Part shown: in pieces, positions 34,979-47,175 of the stretch | How positions within the stretch are numbered: position 1 is the first letter of the stretch | Layout of the letters: every line of letters starts with the position of its first letter | Assembly: GCA_911728455.2 (NCBI GenBank) | Contig: OU452223.1 | Span: forward strand, 2,068,174 to 2,132,173 | Direction of reading: 5' to 3' | Origin: Marthasterias glacialis | Taxonomy: Eukaryota > Echinodermata > Asteroidea > Forcipulatida > Asteriidae | Length of the DNA stretch: 64,000 nucleotides | Notes under the pieces: model-generated | Told to the model about the DNA's origin: nothing | The model's input: only the letters and a program-made list of their open reading frames with translations | Databases searched by the model: none | Translations under genes and position numbers: made by a program

Positions 34979-37900
34979 GCCGAAAAAAGAAGTCGGCAGC
35001 GCCACGGCCAATAACTCCAGAAATAATGGCGCTAGAGAGAAATTTCTTGTACCTGCAGGTAGCTGCCATAGTCCCGCATCCGAAAATTCACTTTTCCCGG
35101 CCAGCCATGGCCATCTTCCGCCTTGAAACCACCAGAGATCGGGGCTTTTCCGAATGCGCTTCAAACACCTGTCTAATGGCACTTTTGTACACAAAGCTGT
35201 AACAGAGTGAAAACAAGACTTAGCAACGGCTCTATCTCCCAAAGTATTGGCGGAAATCTGACAAGTCTGACACTGTTGGAAAGCCCTGCTCATGGGCTTT
35301 CCGAAAATGCCGGTCTTGGGGTTGTGGGATAAACAGGGAAAATGCCAGGGACCGCGGAGTGAGGACACCCCAAAGATGTCCACTGCAAACGGCCATGCTC
35401 TGTGTACGTCAACAATAGCCAAGGCCGCTACGTGTGTGCTGGACTGAAGCCAGCCAAAAAAAACGCCGAAAAAAGAAGTCGGCAGCGCCAAAGCCAATAA
35501 CTCGAGAAATAATGGGGCTAGAGAGAAATTTCTTGTACCTGCAGGTAGCTGCCATAGTCCTGCATCCGAAAATTCACTTTTCCCGGCCAGCCAGGGCCAT
35601 CTTCCGCCTTGAAACCACCAGAGAGCGGGGCTGCTCCGAATGCGCTTCAAACACCTGTCTAATGGCACTTTTGTACACAGAGCTGTAACAGAGTGAAAAC
35701 AAGACTTAGCAACGGCTCTATCTCCCAAAGTATTGGCGGAAATCTGACAAGTCCGACACTGTTGGAAAGACCTGCTCATGGGCTTTCCGAAAATGCCGGT
35801 CTTGGGGTTGTGGGATAAACAGGGAGGATGCCAGGGACCGCGGAGTGAGGACACCCCAAAGATGTCCACTGCAAACGGCCATGCTCTGTGTACGTCAACA
35901 ATAGCCAAGGCCGCTACGTGTGTGCTGGACTGAAGCCAGCCAAAAAAAAAACGCCGAAAAAAGAAGTCGGCATCGCCAAAGCCAATAACTCCAGAAATAA
36001 TGGGGCTAGAGAGAAATTTCTTGTACCTGCAGGTAGCTGCCATAGTCCTGCATCCGAAATATTACTTTTCCCGGCCAGCCAGGGCCATCTTCCGCCTTGA
36101 AACCACCAGAGAGCGGGGCTGCTCCGAATGCGCTTCAAACACCTGTCTAATGGCACTTTTGTACACAAAGCTGTAACAGAGTGAAAACAAGACTTAGCAA
36201 CGGCTCTATCTCCCAAAGTATTGGCGGAAATCTGACAAGTCTGACACTGTTGGAAAGCCCTGCTCATGGGCTTTCCGAAAATGCCGATCTTGGGGTTGTT
36301 GGATAAACAGGGAGGATGCCAGGGACCGCGGAGTGAGGACACCCCAAAGATGTCCAGCGCAAACGGCCATGCTCTGTGTACGTCAACAATAGCCAAAGCC
36401 GCTACGTGTGTGCTGGACTGAAGCCAGCCAAAAAAAAAACGCCGAAAAAAGAAGTCGGCAGCGCCAAAGCCAATAACTCCAGAAATAATGGGGCTAGAGA
36501 GAAATTTCTTGTACCTGCAGGTAGCTGTCATAGTCCTGCATCCGAAAATTTACTTTTCCCGGCTAGCCAGGGCCATCTTCCGCCTTGAAACCACCAGAGA
36601 GCGGGGCTGCTCCGAATGCGCTTCAAACACCTGTCTAATGGCACTTTTGTACACAGAGCTGTAACAGAGTGAAAACAAGACTTAGCAACGGCTCTATCTC
36701 CCAAAGTATTGGCGGAAATCTGACAAGTCCGACACTGTTGGAAAGACCTGCTCATGGGCTTTCCGAAATCGCCGGTCTTGGGGTTGTGGGATAAACAGGG
36801 AGGATGCCAGGGACCGCGGAGTGAGGACACCCCAAAGATGTCCACTGCAAACGGCCATGCTCTGTGTACGTCAACAATAGCCAAGGCCGCTACGTGTGTG
36901 CTGGACTGAAGCCAGCCAAAAAAAAAACGCCGAAAAAAGAAGTCGGCAGCGCCAAAGCCAATAACTCGAGAAATAATGGGGCTAGAGAGAAATTTCTTGT
37001 ACCTGCAGGTAGCTGCCATAGTCCTGCATCCGAAAATCTACTTTTCCCGGCCAGCCAGGGCCATCTTCCGCCTTGAAACCACCAGAGAGCGGGGCTGCTC
37101 CGAATGCGCTTCAAACACCTGTCTAATGGCACTTTTGTACACAGAGCTGTAACAGAGTGAAAACAAGACTTAGCAACGGCTCTATCTCCCAAAGTATTGG
37201 CGGAAATCTGACAAGTCCGACACTGTTGGAAAGACCTGCTCATGGGCTTTCCGAAAATGCCGGGCTTGGGGTTGTGGGATAAACAGGGAGGATGCCAGGG
37301 ACCGCGGAGTGAGGACACCCCAAAGATGTCCACTGCAAACGGCCATGCTCTGTGTACGTCAACCATAGCCAAGGCCGCTACGTGTGTGCTGGACTGAAGC
37401 CAGCCAAAAAAAAAACGCCGAAAAAAGAAGTCGGCAGCGCCAAAGCCAATAACTCGAGAAATAATGGGGCTAGAGAGAAATTTCTTGTACCTGCAGGTAG
37501 CTGCCATAGTCCTGCATCCGAAAAATTACTTTTCCCGGCCAGCCAGGGCCATCTTCCGCCTTGAAACCACCAGAGAGCGGGGCTGCTCCGAATGCGCTTC
37601 AAACACCTGTCTAATGGCACTTTTGTACACAAAGCTGTAACAGAGTGAAAACAAGACTTAGCAACGGCTCTATCTCCCAAAGTATTGGCGGAAATCTGAC
37701 AAGTCCGACACTGTTGGAAAGCCCTGCTCATGGGCTTTCCGAAAATGCCGGTCTTGGGGTTGTTGGATAAACAGGGAGGATGCCAGGGACCGCGGAGTGA
37801 GGACACCCCAAAGATGTCCAGCGCAAACGGCCATGCTCTGTGTACGTCAACAATAGCCAAAGCCGCTACGTGTGTGCTGGACTGAAGCCAGCCAAAAAAA

Positions 37901-38864
37901 AAACGCCGAAAAAAGAAGTCGGCAGCGCCAAAGCCAATAACTCCAGAAATAATGGGGCTAGAGAGAAATTTCTTGTACCTGCAGGTAGCTGCCATAGTCC
38001 TGCATCCGAAAATTCACTTTTCCCGGCCAGCCAGGGCCATCTTCCGCCTTGAAACCACCAGAGAGCGGGGCTGCTCCGAATGCGCTTCAAACACCTGTCT
38101 AATGGCACTTTTGTACACAGAGCTGTAACAGAGTGAAAACAAGACTTAGCAACGGCTCTATCTCCCAAAGTATTGGCGGAAATCTGACAAGTCCGACACT
38201 GTTGGAAAGCCCTGCTCATGGGCTTTCCGAAAATGCCGGTCTTGGGGTTGTGGGATAAACAGGGAGGATGCCAGGGACCGCGGAGTGAGGACACCCCAAA
38301 GATGTCCAGCGCAAACGGCCATGCTCTGTGTACGTCAACAATAGCCAAAGCCGCTACGTGTGTGCTGGACTGAAGCCAGCCAAAAAAAAAACGCCGAAAA
38401 AAGAAGTCGGCAGCGCCAAAGCCAATAACTCCAGAAATAATGGGGCTAGAGAGAAATTTCTTGTACCTGCAGGTAGCTGCCATAGTCCTGCATCCGAAAA
38501 TTCACTTTTACCGGCCAGCCAGGGCCATCTTCCGCCTTGAAACCACCAGAGAGCGGGGCTGCTCCGAATGCGCTTCAAACACCTGTCTAATGGCACTTTT
38601 GTACACAGAGCTGTAACAGAGTGAAAACAAGACTTAGCAACGGCTCTATCTCCCAAAGTATTGGCGGAAATCTGACAAGTCCGACACTGTTGGAAAGCCC
38701 TGCTCATGGGCTTTCCGAAAATGCCGGTCTTGGGGTTGTGGGATAAACAGGGAGGATGCCAGGGACCGCGGAGTGAGGACACCCCAAAGATGTCCACTGC
38801 AAACGGCCATGCTCTGTGTACGTCAACAATAGCCAAGGCCGCTACGTGTGTGCTGGACTGAAGC

Positions 38865-38901
<37 letters not shown>

Positions 38902-40298
38902 CCGAAAAAAGAAGTCGGCAGCGCCACGGCCAATAACTCCAGAAATAATGGCGCTAGAGAGAAATTTCTTGTACCTGCAGGTAGCTGCCATAGTCCCGCA
39001 TCCGAAAATTCACTTTTCCCGGCCAGCCAGGGCCATCTTCCGCCTTGAAACCACCAGAGATCGGGGCTGCTCCGAATGCGCTTCAAACACCTGTCTAATG
39101 GCACTTTTGTACACAAAGCTGTAACAGAGTGAAAACAAGACTTAGCAACGGCTCTATCTCCCAAAGTATTGGCGGAAATCTGACAAGTCTGACACTGTTG
39201 GAAAGCCCTGCTCATGGGCTTTCCGAAAATGCCGGTCTTGGGGTTGTGGGATAAACAGTGAAAATGCCAGGGACCGCGGAGTGAGGACACCCCAAAGATG
39301 TCCACTGCAAACGGCCATGCTCTGTGTACGTCAACAATAGCCAAGGCCGCTACGTGTGTGCTGGACTGAAGCCAGCCAAAAAAAAACGCCGAAAAAAGAA
39401 GTCGGCAGCGCCAAAGCCAATAACTCGAGAAATAATGGGGCTAGAGAGAAATTTCTTGTACCTGCAGGTAGCTGCCATAGTCCTGCATCCGAAAATCCAC
39501 TTTTCCCGGCCAGCCAGTGCCATCTTCCGCCTTGAAACCACCAGAGAGCGGGGCTGCTCCGAATGCGCTTCAAACACCTGTCTAATGGCACTTTTTTACA
39601 CAGAGCTGTAACAGAGTGAAAACAAGACTTAGCAACGGCTCTATCTCCCAAAGTATTGGCGGAAATCTGACAAGTCCAACACTGTTGGAAAGACCTGCTC
39701 ATGGGCTTTCCGAAAATGCCGGTCTTGGGGTTGTGGGATAAACAGGGAGGATGCCAGGGACCGCGGAGTGAGGACACCCCAAAGATGTCCAGTGCAAACG
39801 GCCATGCTCTGTGTACGTCAACAATAGCCAAGGCCGCTACGTGTGTGCTGGACTGAAGCCAGCCAAAAAAAAAACGCCGAAAAAAGAAGTCGGCAGCGCC
39901 AAAGCCAATAACTCGAGAAATAATGGGGCTAGAGAGAAATTTCTTGTACCTGCAGGTAGCTGCCATAGTCCTGCATCCGAAATATTACTTTTCCCGGCCA
40001 GCCAGGGCCATCTTCCGCCTTGAAACCACCAGAGATCGGGGCTGCTCCGAATGCGCTTCAAACACCTGTCTAATGGCACTTTTGTACACAAAGCTGTAAC
40101 AGAGTGAAAACAAGACTTAGCAACGGCTCTATCTCCCAAAGTATTGGCGGAAATCTGACAAGTCTGACACTGTTGGAAAGCCCTGCTCATGGGCTTTCCG
40201 AAAATGCCGGTCTTGGGGTTGTGGGATAAACAGGGAGGATGCCAGGGACCGCGGAGTGAGGACACCCCGAAGATGTCCAGTGCAAACGGCCATGCTCT
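32927..40298 (+). repeat. Mostly S-type region with a thrice-repeated trimer
   Basis: Units are mainly 488 bp with short A-tracts. A trimer of long-A unit, unit with GGGAAAATGCC just before it (near 33366, 35337; GTGAAAATGCC near 39258), and unit with GAAATATTAC recurs from 32927, 34897 and 38816. The last two also share AATGGCGCTAGAG and GTCCCGCATCC, at an offset of about 3920 bp. Between them lie units with GCCAAAGCCGC and GTCCAGCGC (36376, 37840, 38328) and units with ACAGAGCTGTAAC. The pair at 33921 and 34409 share CTCAAGAAATAA. No gene is visible. Confidence 0.85.
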
Positions 40299-43227
40299 GT
40301 GTACGTCAACAATAGCCAAGGCCGCTACGTGTGTGCTGGACTGAAGCCAGCAAAAAAAAAAAAAAAAAAAAAAAGACGAAAAAAGAAGTCGGCAATGCAA
40401 CGGCCAATAACTCCAGTAATAATGGGGCTAGAGAGAAATTTCTTGTACCTGCAGGTAGCTGCCATAGTCCTGCATCCGCAAATCCACTTTTCCCGGCCAG
40501 CCAGGGCCATTTTCCGCCTTGAAACCACCAGAGAGCGGGGCTGCTCCGAATGCGCTTCAAACACCTGTCTAATGGCACTTTTGTACACAAAGCTGTAACA
40601 GAGTGAAAACAAGACTTAGCAACGGCTCTATCTCCCAAAGTATTGGCGGAAATCTGACAAGTCCGACACTGTTAGAAAGCCCTGCTCATGGGCTTTCCGA
40701 AAATGCCGGTCTTGGGGTTGTGGAATAAACAGGGAGGATGCCAGGGACCGCGGAGTGAGGACACCCCAAAGATGTTCAGTGCAAACGGCCATGCTCTCTG
40801 TACGTCAACAATAGCCAAGGCCGCTACGTGTGTGCTGGACTGAAGACAGCCAAAAACAAAACGCCGAAAAAAGAAGTCGGCAGCGCCACGGCCAATAACT
40901 CCAGAAATAATGGGGCTAGAGAGAAATTTCTTGTACCTGCAGGTAGCTGCCATAGTCCCGCATCCGAAAATTCACTTTTCCCGGCCAGCCATGGCCATCT
41001 TCCGCCTTGAAACCACCAGAGATCGGGGCTGCTCCGAATGCGCTTCAAACACCTGTCTAATGGCACTTTTGTACACAAAGCTGTAACAGAGTGAAAACAA
41101 GACTTAGCAACGGCTCTATCTCCCAAAGTATTGGCGGAAATCTGACAAGTCCGACACTGTTGGAAAGCCCTGCTCATGGGCTTTCCGAAAATGCCGGTCT
41201 TGGGGTTGTGGGATAAACAGGGAGGATGCCAGGGACCGCGGAGTGAGGACACCCCGAAGATGTCCAGTGCAAACGGCCATGCTCTGTGTACGTCAACAAT
41301 AGCCAAGGCCGCTACGTGTGTGCTGGACTGAAGCCAGCAAAAAAAAAAAAAAAAAAAAGACGAAAAAAGAAGTCGGCAGCGCCACGGCCAATAACTCCAG
41401 AAATAATGGGGCTAGAGAGAAATTTCTTGTACTTGCAGGTAGCTGCCATAGTCCTGCATCCGAAAATCCACTTTTCCCGGCCAGCCAGGGCCATCTTCCG
41501 CCTTGAAACCACCAGAGAGCGGGGCTGCTCCGAATGTGCTTCAAACACCTGTCTAATGACACTTTTGTACACAAAGCTGTAACAGAGTGAAAACAAGACT
41601 TAGCAACGGCTCTATCTCCCAAAGTATTGGCGGAAATCTGACAAGTCCGACACTGTTGGAAAGCCCTGCTCATGGGCTTTCCGAAAATGCCGGTCTTGGG
41701 GTTGTGGGATAAACAGGGAGGATGCCAGGGACCGCGGAGTGAGGACACCCCGAAGATGTCCAGTGCAAACGGCCATGCTCTGTGTACGTCAACAATAGCC
41801 AAGGCCGCTACGTGTGTGCTGGACTGAAGCCAGCAAAAAAAAAAAAAAAAAAAAAAGACGAAAAAAGAAGTCGGCAGCGCCACGGCCAATAACTCCAGAA
41901 ATAATGGGGCTAGAGAGAAATTTCTTGTACTTGCAGGTAGCTGCCATAGTCCTGCATCCGAAAATCCACTTTTCCCGGCCAGCCAGGGCCATCTTCCGCC
42001 TTGAAACCACCAGAGAGCAGGGCTGCTCCGAATGTGCTTCAAACACCTGTCTAATGACACTTTTGTACACAAAGCTGTAACAGAGTGAAAACAAGACTTA
42101 GCAACGGCTCTATCTCCCAACGTATTGGCGGAAATCTGACAAGTCCGACACTGTTGGAATGCCCTGCTCATGGGCTTTCTGAAAATGCCGGTCTTGGGGT
42201 TGTGGGATAAACAGGGAGGATGCCAGGGACCGCGGAGTGAGGACACCCCAAAGATGTCCAGTGCAAACGGCCATGCTCTCTGTACGTCAACAATAGCCAA
42301 GGCCGCTACGTGTGTGCTGGACTGAAGCCAGCCAAAAATAAAACGCCGAAAAAAGAAGTCGGCAGCGCCACGGCCAATAACTCCAGTAATAATGGGGCTA
42401 GAGAGAAATTTCTTGTACTTGCAGGTAGCTGCAATAGTCTCGCATGCAAAAATTCACTTTTCCCGGCCAGCCATGGCCATCTTCCGCCTTGAAACCACCA
42501 GAGATCGGGGCTGCTCCGAATGCGCTTCAAACACCTGTCTAATGGCACTTTTGTACACAAAGCTGTAACAGAGTGAAAACAAGACTTAGCAACGGCTCTA
42601 TCTCCCAAAGTATTGGCGGAAATCTGACAAGTCCGACACTGTTGGAATGCCCTGCTCATGGGCTTTCCGAAAATGCCGGTCTTGGGGTTGTGGAATAAAC
42701 AAGGAGGATGCCAGGGACCGCGGAGTGAGGACACCCCGAAGATGTCCAGTGCAAACAGCCATGCTCTGTGTACGTCAACAATAGCCAAGGCCGCTATGTG
42801 TAAGCTGGACTGAAGCCAGCAAAAAAAAAAAAAAAAAAAAAAAACCGAAAAAAAAAGTCGGCAGCGCCACGGCCAATAACTCCAGAAATAATGGGGCTAG
42901 AGAGAAATTTCTTGTACTTGCAGGTAGCTGCCATAGTCCTGCATCCGAAAATCCACTTTTCCCGGCCAGCCAGGGCCATCTTTCGCCTTGAAACCACCAG
43001 AGAGCGGGGCTGCTCCGAATGCGCTTCAAACACCTGTCTAATGGCACTTTTGTACACAAAGCTGTAACAGAGTGAAAACAAGACTTAGCAACGGCTCTAT
43101 CTCCCAAAGTATTGGCGGAAATCTGACAAGTCCGACACTGTTGGAAAGCCCTGCTCATGGGCTTTCCGAAAATGCCGGTCTTGGGGTTGTGGAATAAACA
43201 GGGAGGATGCCAGGGACCGCGGAGTGA

Positions 43228-43245
43228 GGACATCTAAAGATGTCC
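43228..43245. other. Perfect 18-bp palindrome replacing a quasi-palindrome
   Basis: GGACATCTAAAGATGTCC has 8-bp arms around AA. Every other full unit I read has GGACACCCC(A/G)AAGATGTCC with 5-bp arms. The left side has become the exact complement of the right side, and the unit is one base shorter here. Confidence 0.92.
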
Positions 43246-43265
43246 AGTGCAAACGGCCATGCTCT

Positions 43266-43744
43266 CTGTACGTCAACAATAGCCAAGTGTGTGCTGGACT
43301 GAAGCCAGCCAAAAATAAAACGCCGAAAAAAGAAGTCGGCAGCGCCACGGCCAATAACTCCAGAAATAATGGGGCTAGAGAGAAATTTCTTGTACTTGCA
43401 GGTAGCTGCCATAGTCTCGCATGCAAAAATTCACTTTTCCCGGCCAGCCATGGCCATCTTTCGCCTTGAAACCACCAGAGAGCGGGGCTGCTCCGAATGC
43501 GCTTCAAACACCTGTCTAATGGCACTTTTGTACACAAAGCTGTAACAGAGTGAAAACAAGACTTAGCAACGGCTCTATCTCCCAAAGTATTGGCGGAAAT
43601 CTGACAAGTCCAACACTGTTGGAATGCCCTGCTCATGGGCTTTCCGAAAATGCCGGTCTTGGGGTTGTGGAATAAACAAGGAGGATGCCAGGGACCGCGG
43701 AGTGAGGACACCCCGAAGATGTCCAGTGCAAACAGCCATGCTCT
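43266..43744 (+). repeat. 479-bp monomer with 9-bp deletion (first of three)
   Basis: CCAAG joins TGTGTGCTGG at 43287/43288, so GCCGCTACG is missing. The same deletion is at 44265/44266 and 45731/45732. It removes the GCCGCTACGTG segment upstream of the A-tract. All three units also have AAAAATAAAACG and a changed GCATGCAAAAATTC where the consensus reads GCATCCGAAAATCC. Confidence 0.9.
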
Positions 43745-44243
43745 GTGTACGTCAACAATAGCCAAGGCCGCTATGTGTGTGCTGGACTGAAGCCAGCAAA
43801 AAAAAAAAAAAAAAAAAAAAAACCGAAAAAAAAGTCGGCAGCGCCACGGCCAATAACTCCAGAAATAATGGGGCTAGAGAGAAATTTCTTGTACCTGCAG
43901 GTAGCTGCCATAGTCCTGCATCCGCAAATCCACTTTTCCCGGCCAGCCAGGGCCATCTTCAGCCTTGAAACCACCAGAGAGCGGGGCTGCTCCGAATGCG
44001 CTTCAAACACCTGTCTAATGGCACTTTTGTACACAAAGCTGTAACAGAGTGAAAACAAGACTTAGCAACGGCTCTATCTCCCAAAGTATTGGCGGAAATC
44101 TGACAAGTCCGACACTGTTGGAAAGCCCTGCTCATGGGCTTTCCGAAAATGCCGGTCTTGGGGTTGTGGAATAAACAGGGAGGATGCCAGGGACCGCGGA
44201 GTGAGGACACCCCAAAGATGTCCAGTGCAAACGGCCATGCTCT

Positions 44244-45709
44244 CTGTTCGTCAACAATAGCCAAGTGTGTGCTGGACTGAAGCCAGCCAAAAATAAAACG
44301 CCGAAAAAAGAAGTCGGCAGCGCCACGGCCAATAACTCCAGAAATAATGGGGCTAGAGAGAAATTTCTTGTACTTGCAGGTAGCTGCCATAGTCCTGCAT
44401 GCAAAAATTCACTTTTCCCGGCCAGCCATGGCCATCTTCCGCCTTGAAACCACCAGAGATCGGGGCTGCTCCGAATGCGCTTCAAACACCTGTCTAATGG
44501 CACTTTTGTACACAAAGCTGTAACAGAGTGAAAACAAGACTTAGCAACGGCTCTATCTCCCAAAGTATTGGCGGAAATCTGACAAGTCCGACACTGTTGG
44601 AATGCCCTGCTCATGGGCTTTCCGAAAATGCCGGTCTTGGGGTTGTGGAATAAACAAGGAGGATGCCAGGGACCGCGGAGTGAGGACACCCCGAAGATGT
44701 CCAGTGCAAACAGCCATGCTCTGTGTACGTCAACAATAGCCAAGGCCGCTATGTGTGTGCTGGACTGAAGCCAGCAAAAAAAAAAAAAAAAAAAAAAAAC
44801 CGAAAAAAAAAGTCGGCAGCGCCACGGCCAATAACCCCAGAAATAATGGGGCTAGAGAGAAATTTCTTGTACCTGCAGGTAGCTGCCATAGTCCTGCATC
44901 CGCAAATCCACTTTTCCCGGCCAGCCAGGGCCATCTTTCGCCTTGAAACCACCAGAGAGCGGGGCTGCTCCGAATGCGCTTCAAACACCTGTCTAATGGC
45001 ACTTTTGTACACAAAGCTGTAACAGAGTGAAAACAAGACTTAGCAACGGCTCTATCTCCCAAAGTATTGGCGGAAATCTGACAAGTCCGACACTGTTGGA
45101 AAGCCCTGCTCATGGGCTTTCCGAAAATGCCGGTCTTGGGGTTGTGGAATAAACAGGGAGGATGCCAGGGACCGCGGAGTGAGGACACCCCAAAGATGTC
45201 CAGTGCAAACGGCCATGCTCTCTGTACGTCAACAATAGCCAAGGCCGCTACGTGTGTGCTAGACTGAAGCCAGCCAAAAACAAAACGCCGAAAAAAGAAG
45301 TCGGCAGCGCCACGGCCAATAATTCCAGAAATAATGGGGCTAGAGAGAAATTTCTTGTACCTGCAGGTAGCTGCCATAGTCCTGCATCCGAAAATTCACT
45401 TTTCCCGGCCAGCAATGGCCATCTTCCGCCTTGAAACCACCAGAGATCGGGGCTGCTCCGAATGCGCTTCAAACACCTGTCTAATGGCACTTTTGTACAC
45501 AAAGCTGTAACAGAGTGAAAACAAGACTTAGCAACGGCTCTATCTCCCAAAGTATTGGCGGAAATCTGACAAGTCCGACACTGTTGGAAAGCCCTGCTCA
45601 TGGGCTTTCCGAAAATGCCGGTCTTGGGGTTGTGGAATAAACAGGGAGGATGCCAGGGACCGCGGAGTGAGGACACCCCAAAGATGTCCAGTGCAAACGG
45701 CCATGCTCT
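44244..45709 (+). repeat. 1466-bp trimer, copy 1
   Basis: Units anchored at 44244 (CTGTTCGTC, 9-bp deletion, AAAAATAAAACG), 44723 (long A) and 45222 (TGCTAGACTG, AATAATTCC, CCAGCAATGG). All anchors recur 1466 bp later. Differences from copy 2 include CTATGTGTGTGC against CTATGTGTAAGC and AACCCCAG against AACTCCAG in the middle unit. Confidence 0.9.
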
Positions 45710-47175
45710 CTGTTCGTCAACAATAGCCAAGTGTGTGCTGGACTGAAGCCAGCCAAAAATAAAACGCCGAAAAAAGAAGTCGGCAGCGCCACGGCCAATA
45801 ACTCCAGAAATAATGGGGCTAGAGAGAAATTTCTTGTACTTGCAGGTAGCTGCCATAGTCCTGCATGCAAAAATTCACTTTTCCCGGCCAGCCATGGCCA
45901 TCTTCCGCCTTGAAACCACCAGAGATCGGGGCTGCTCCGAATGCGCTTCAAACACCTGTCTAATGGCACTTTTGTACACAAAGCTGTAACAGAGTGAAAA
46001 CAAGACTTAGCAACGGCTCTATCTCCCAAAGTATTGGCGGAAATCTGACAAGTCCGACACTGTTGGAATGCCCTGCTCATGGGCTTTCCGAAAATGCCGG
46101 TCTTGGGGTTGTGGAATAAACAAGGAGGATGCCAGGGACCGCGGAGTGAGGACACCCCGAAGATGTCCAGTGCAAACAGCCATGCTCTGTGTACGTCAAC
46201 AATAGCCAAGGCCGCTATGTGTAAGCTGGACTGAAGCCAGCAAAAAAAAAAAAAAAAAAAAAAAACCGAAAAAAAAAGTCGGCAGCGCCACGGCCAATAA
46301 CTCCAGAAATAATGGGGCTAGAGAGAAATTTCTTGTACCTGCAGGTAGCTGCCATAGTCCTGCATCCGCAAATCCACTTTTCCCGGCCAGCCAGGGCCAT
46401 CTTTCGCCTTGAAACCACCAGAGAGCGGGGCTGCTCCGAATGCGCTTCAAACACCTGTCTAATGGCACTTTTGTACACAAAGCTGTAACAGAGTGAAAAC
46501 AAGACTTAGCAACGGCTCTATCTCCCAAAGTATTGGCGGAAATCTGACAAGTCCGACACTGTTGGAAAGCCCTGCTCATGGGCTTTCCGAAAATGCCGGT
46601 CTTGGGGTTGTGGAATAAACAGGGAGGATGCCAGGGACCGCGGAGTGAGGACACCCCAAAGATGTCCAGTGCAAACGGCCATGCTCTCTGTACGTCAACA
46701 ATAGCCAAGGCCGCTACGTGTGTGCTAGACTGAAGCCAGCCAAAAACAAAACGCCGAAAAAAGAAGTCGGCAGCGCCACGGCCAATAATTCCAGAAATAA
46801 TGGGGCTAGAGAGAAATTTCTTGTACCTGCAGGTAGCTGCCATAGTCCTGCATCCGAAAATTCACTTTTCCCGGCCAGCAATGGCCATCTTCCGCCTTGA
46901 AACCACCAGAGATCGGGGCTGCTCCGAATGCGCTTCAAACACCTGTCTAATGGCACTTTTGTACACAAAGCTGTAACAGAGTGAAAACAAGACTTAGCAA
47001 CGGCTCTATCTCCCAAAGTATTGGCGGAAATCTGACAAGTCCGACACTGTTGGAAAGCCCTGCTCATGGGCTTTCCGAAAATGCCGGTCTTGGGGTTGTG
47101 GGATAAACAAGGAGGATGCCAGGGACCGCGGAGTGAGGACACCCCAAAGATGTCCAGTGCAAACGGCCATGCTGT
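45710..47175 (+). repeat. 1466-bp trimer, copy 2
   Basis: Units anchored at 45710, 46189 and 46688 repeat copy 1 with the same private marks (CTGTTCGTC, TGCTAGACTG, AATAATTCC, CCAGCAATGG). A related unit at 47176 follows with a changed GCTGTGTGTACG start. Confidence 0.9.
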
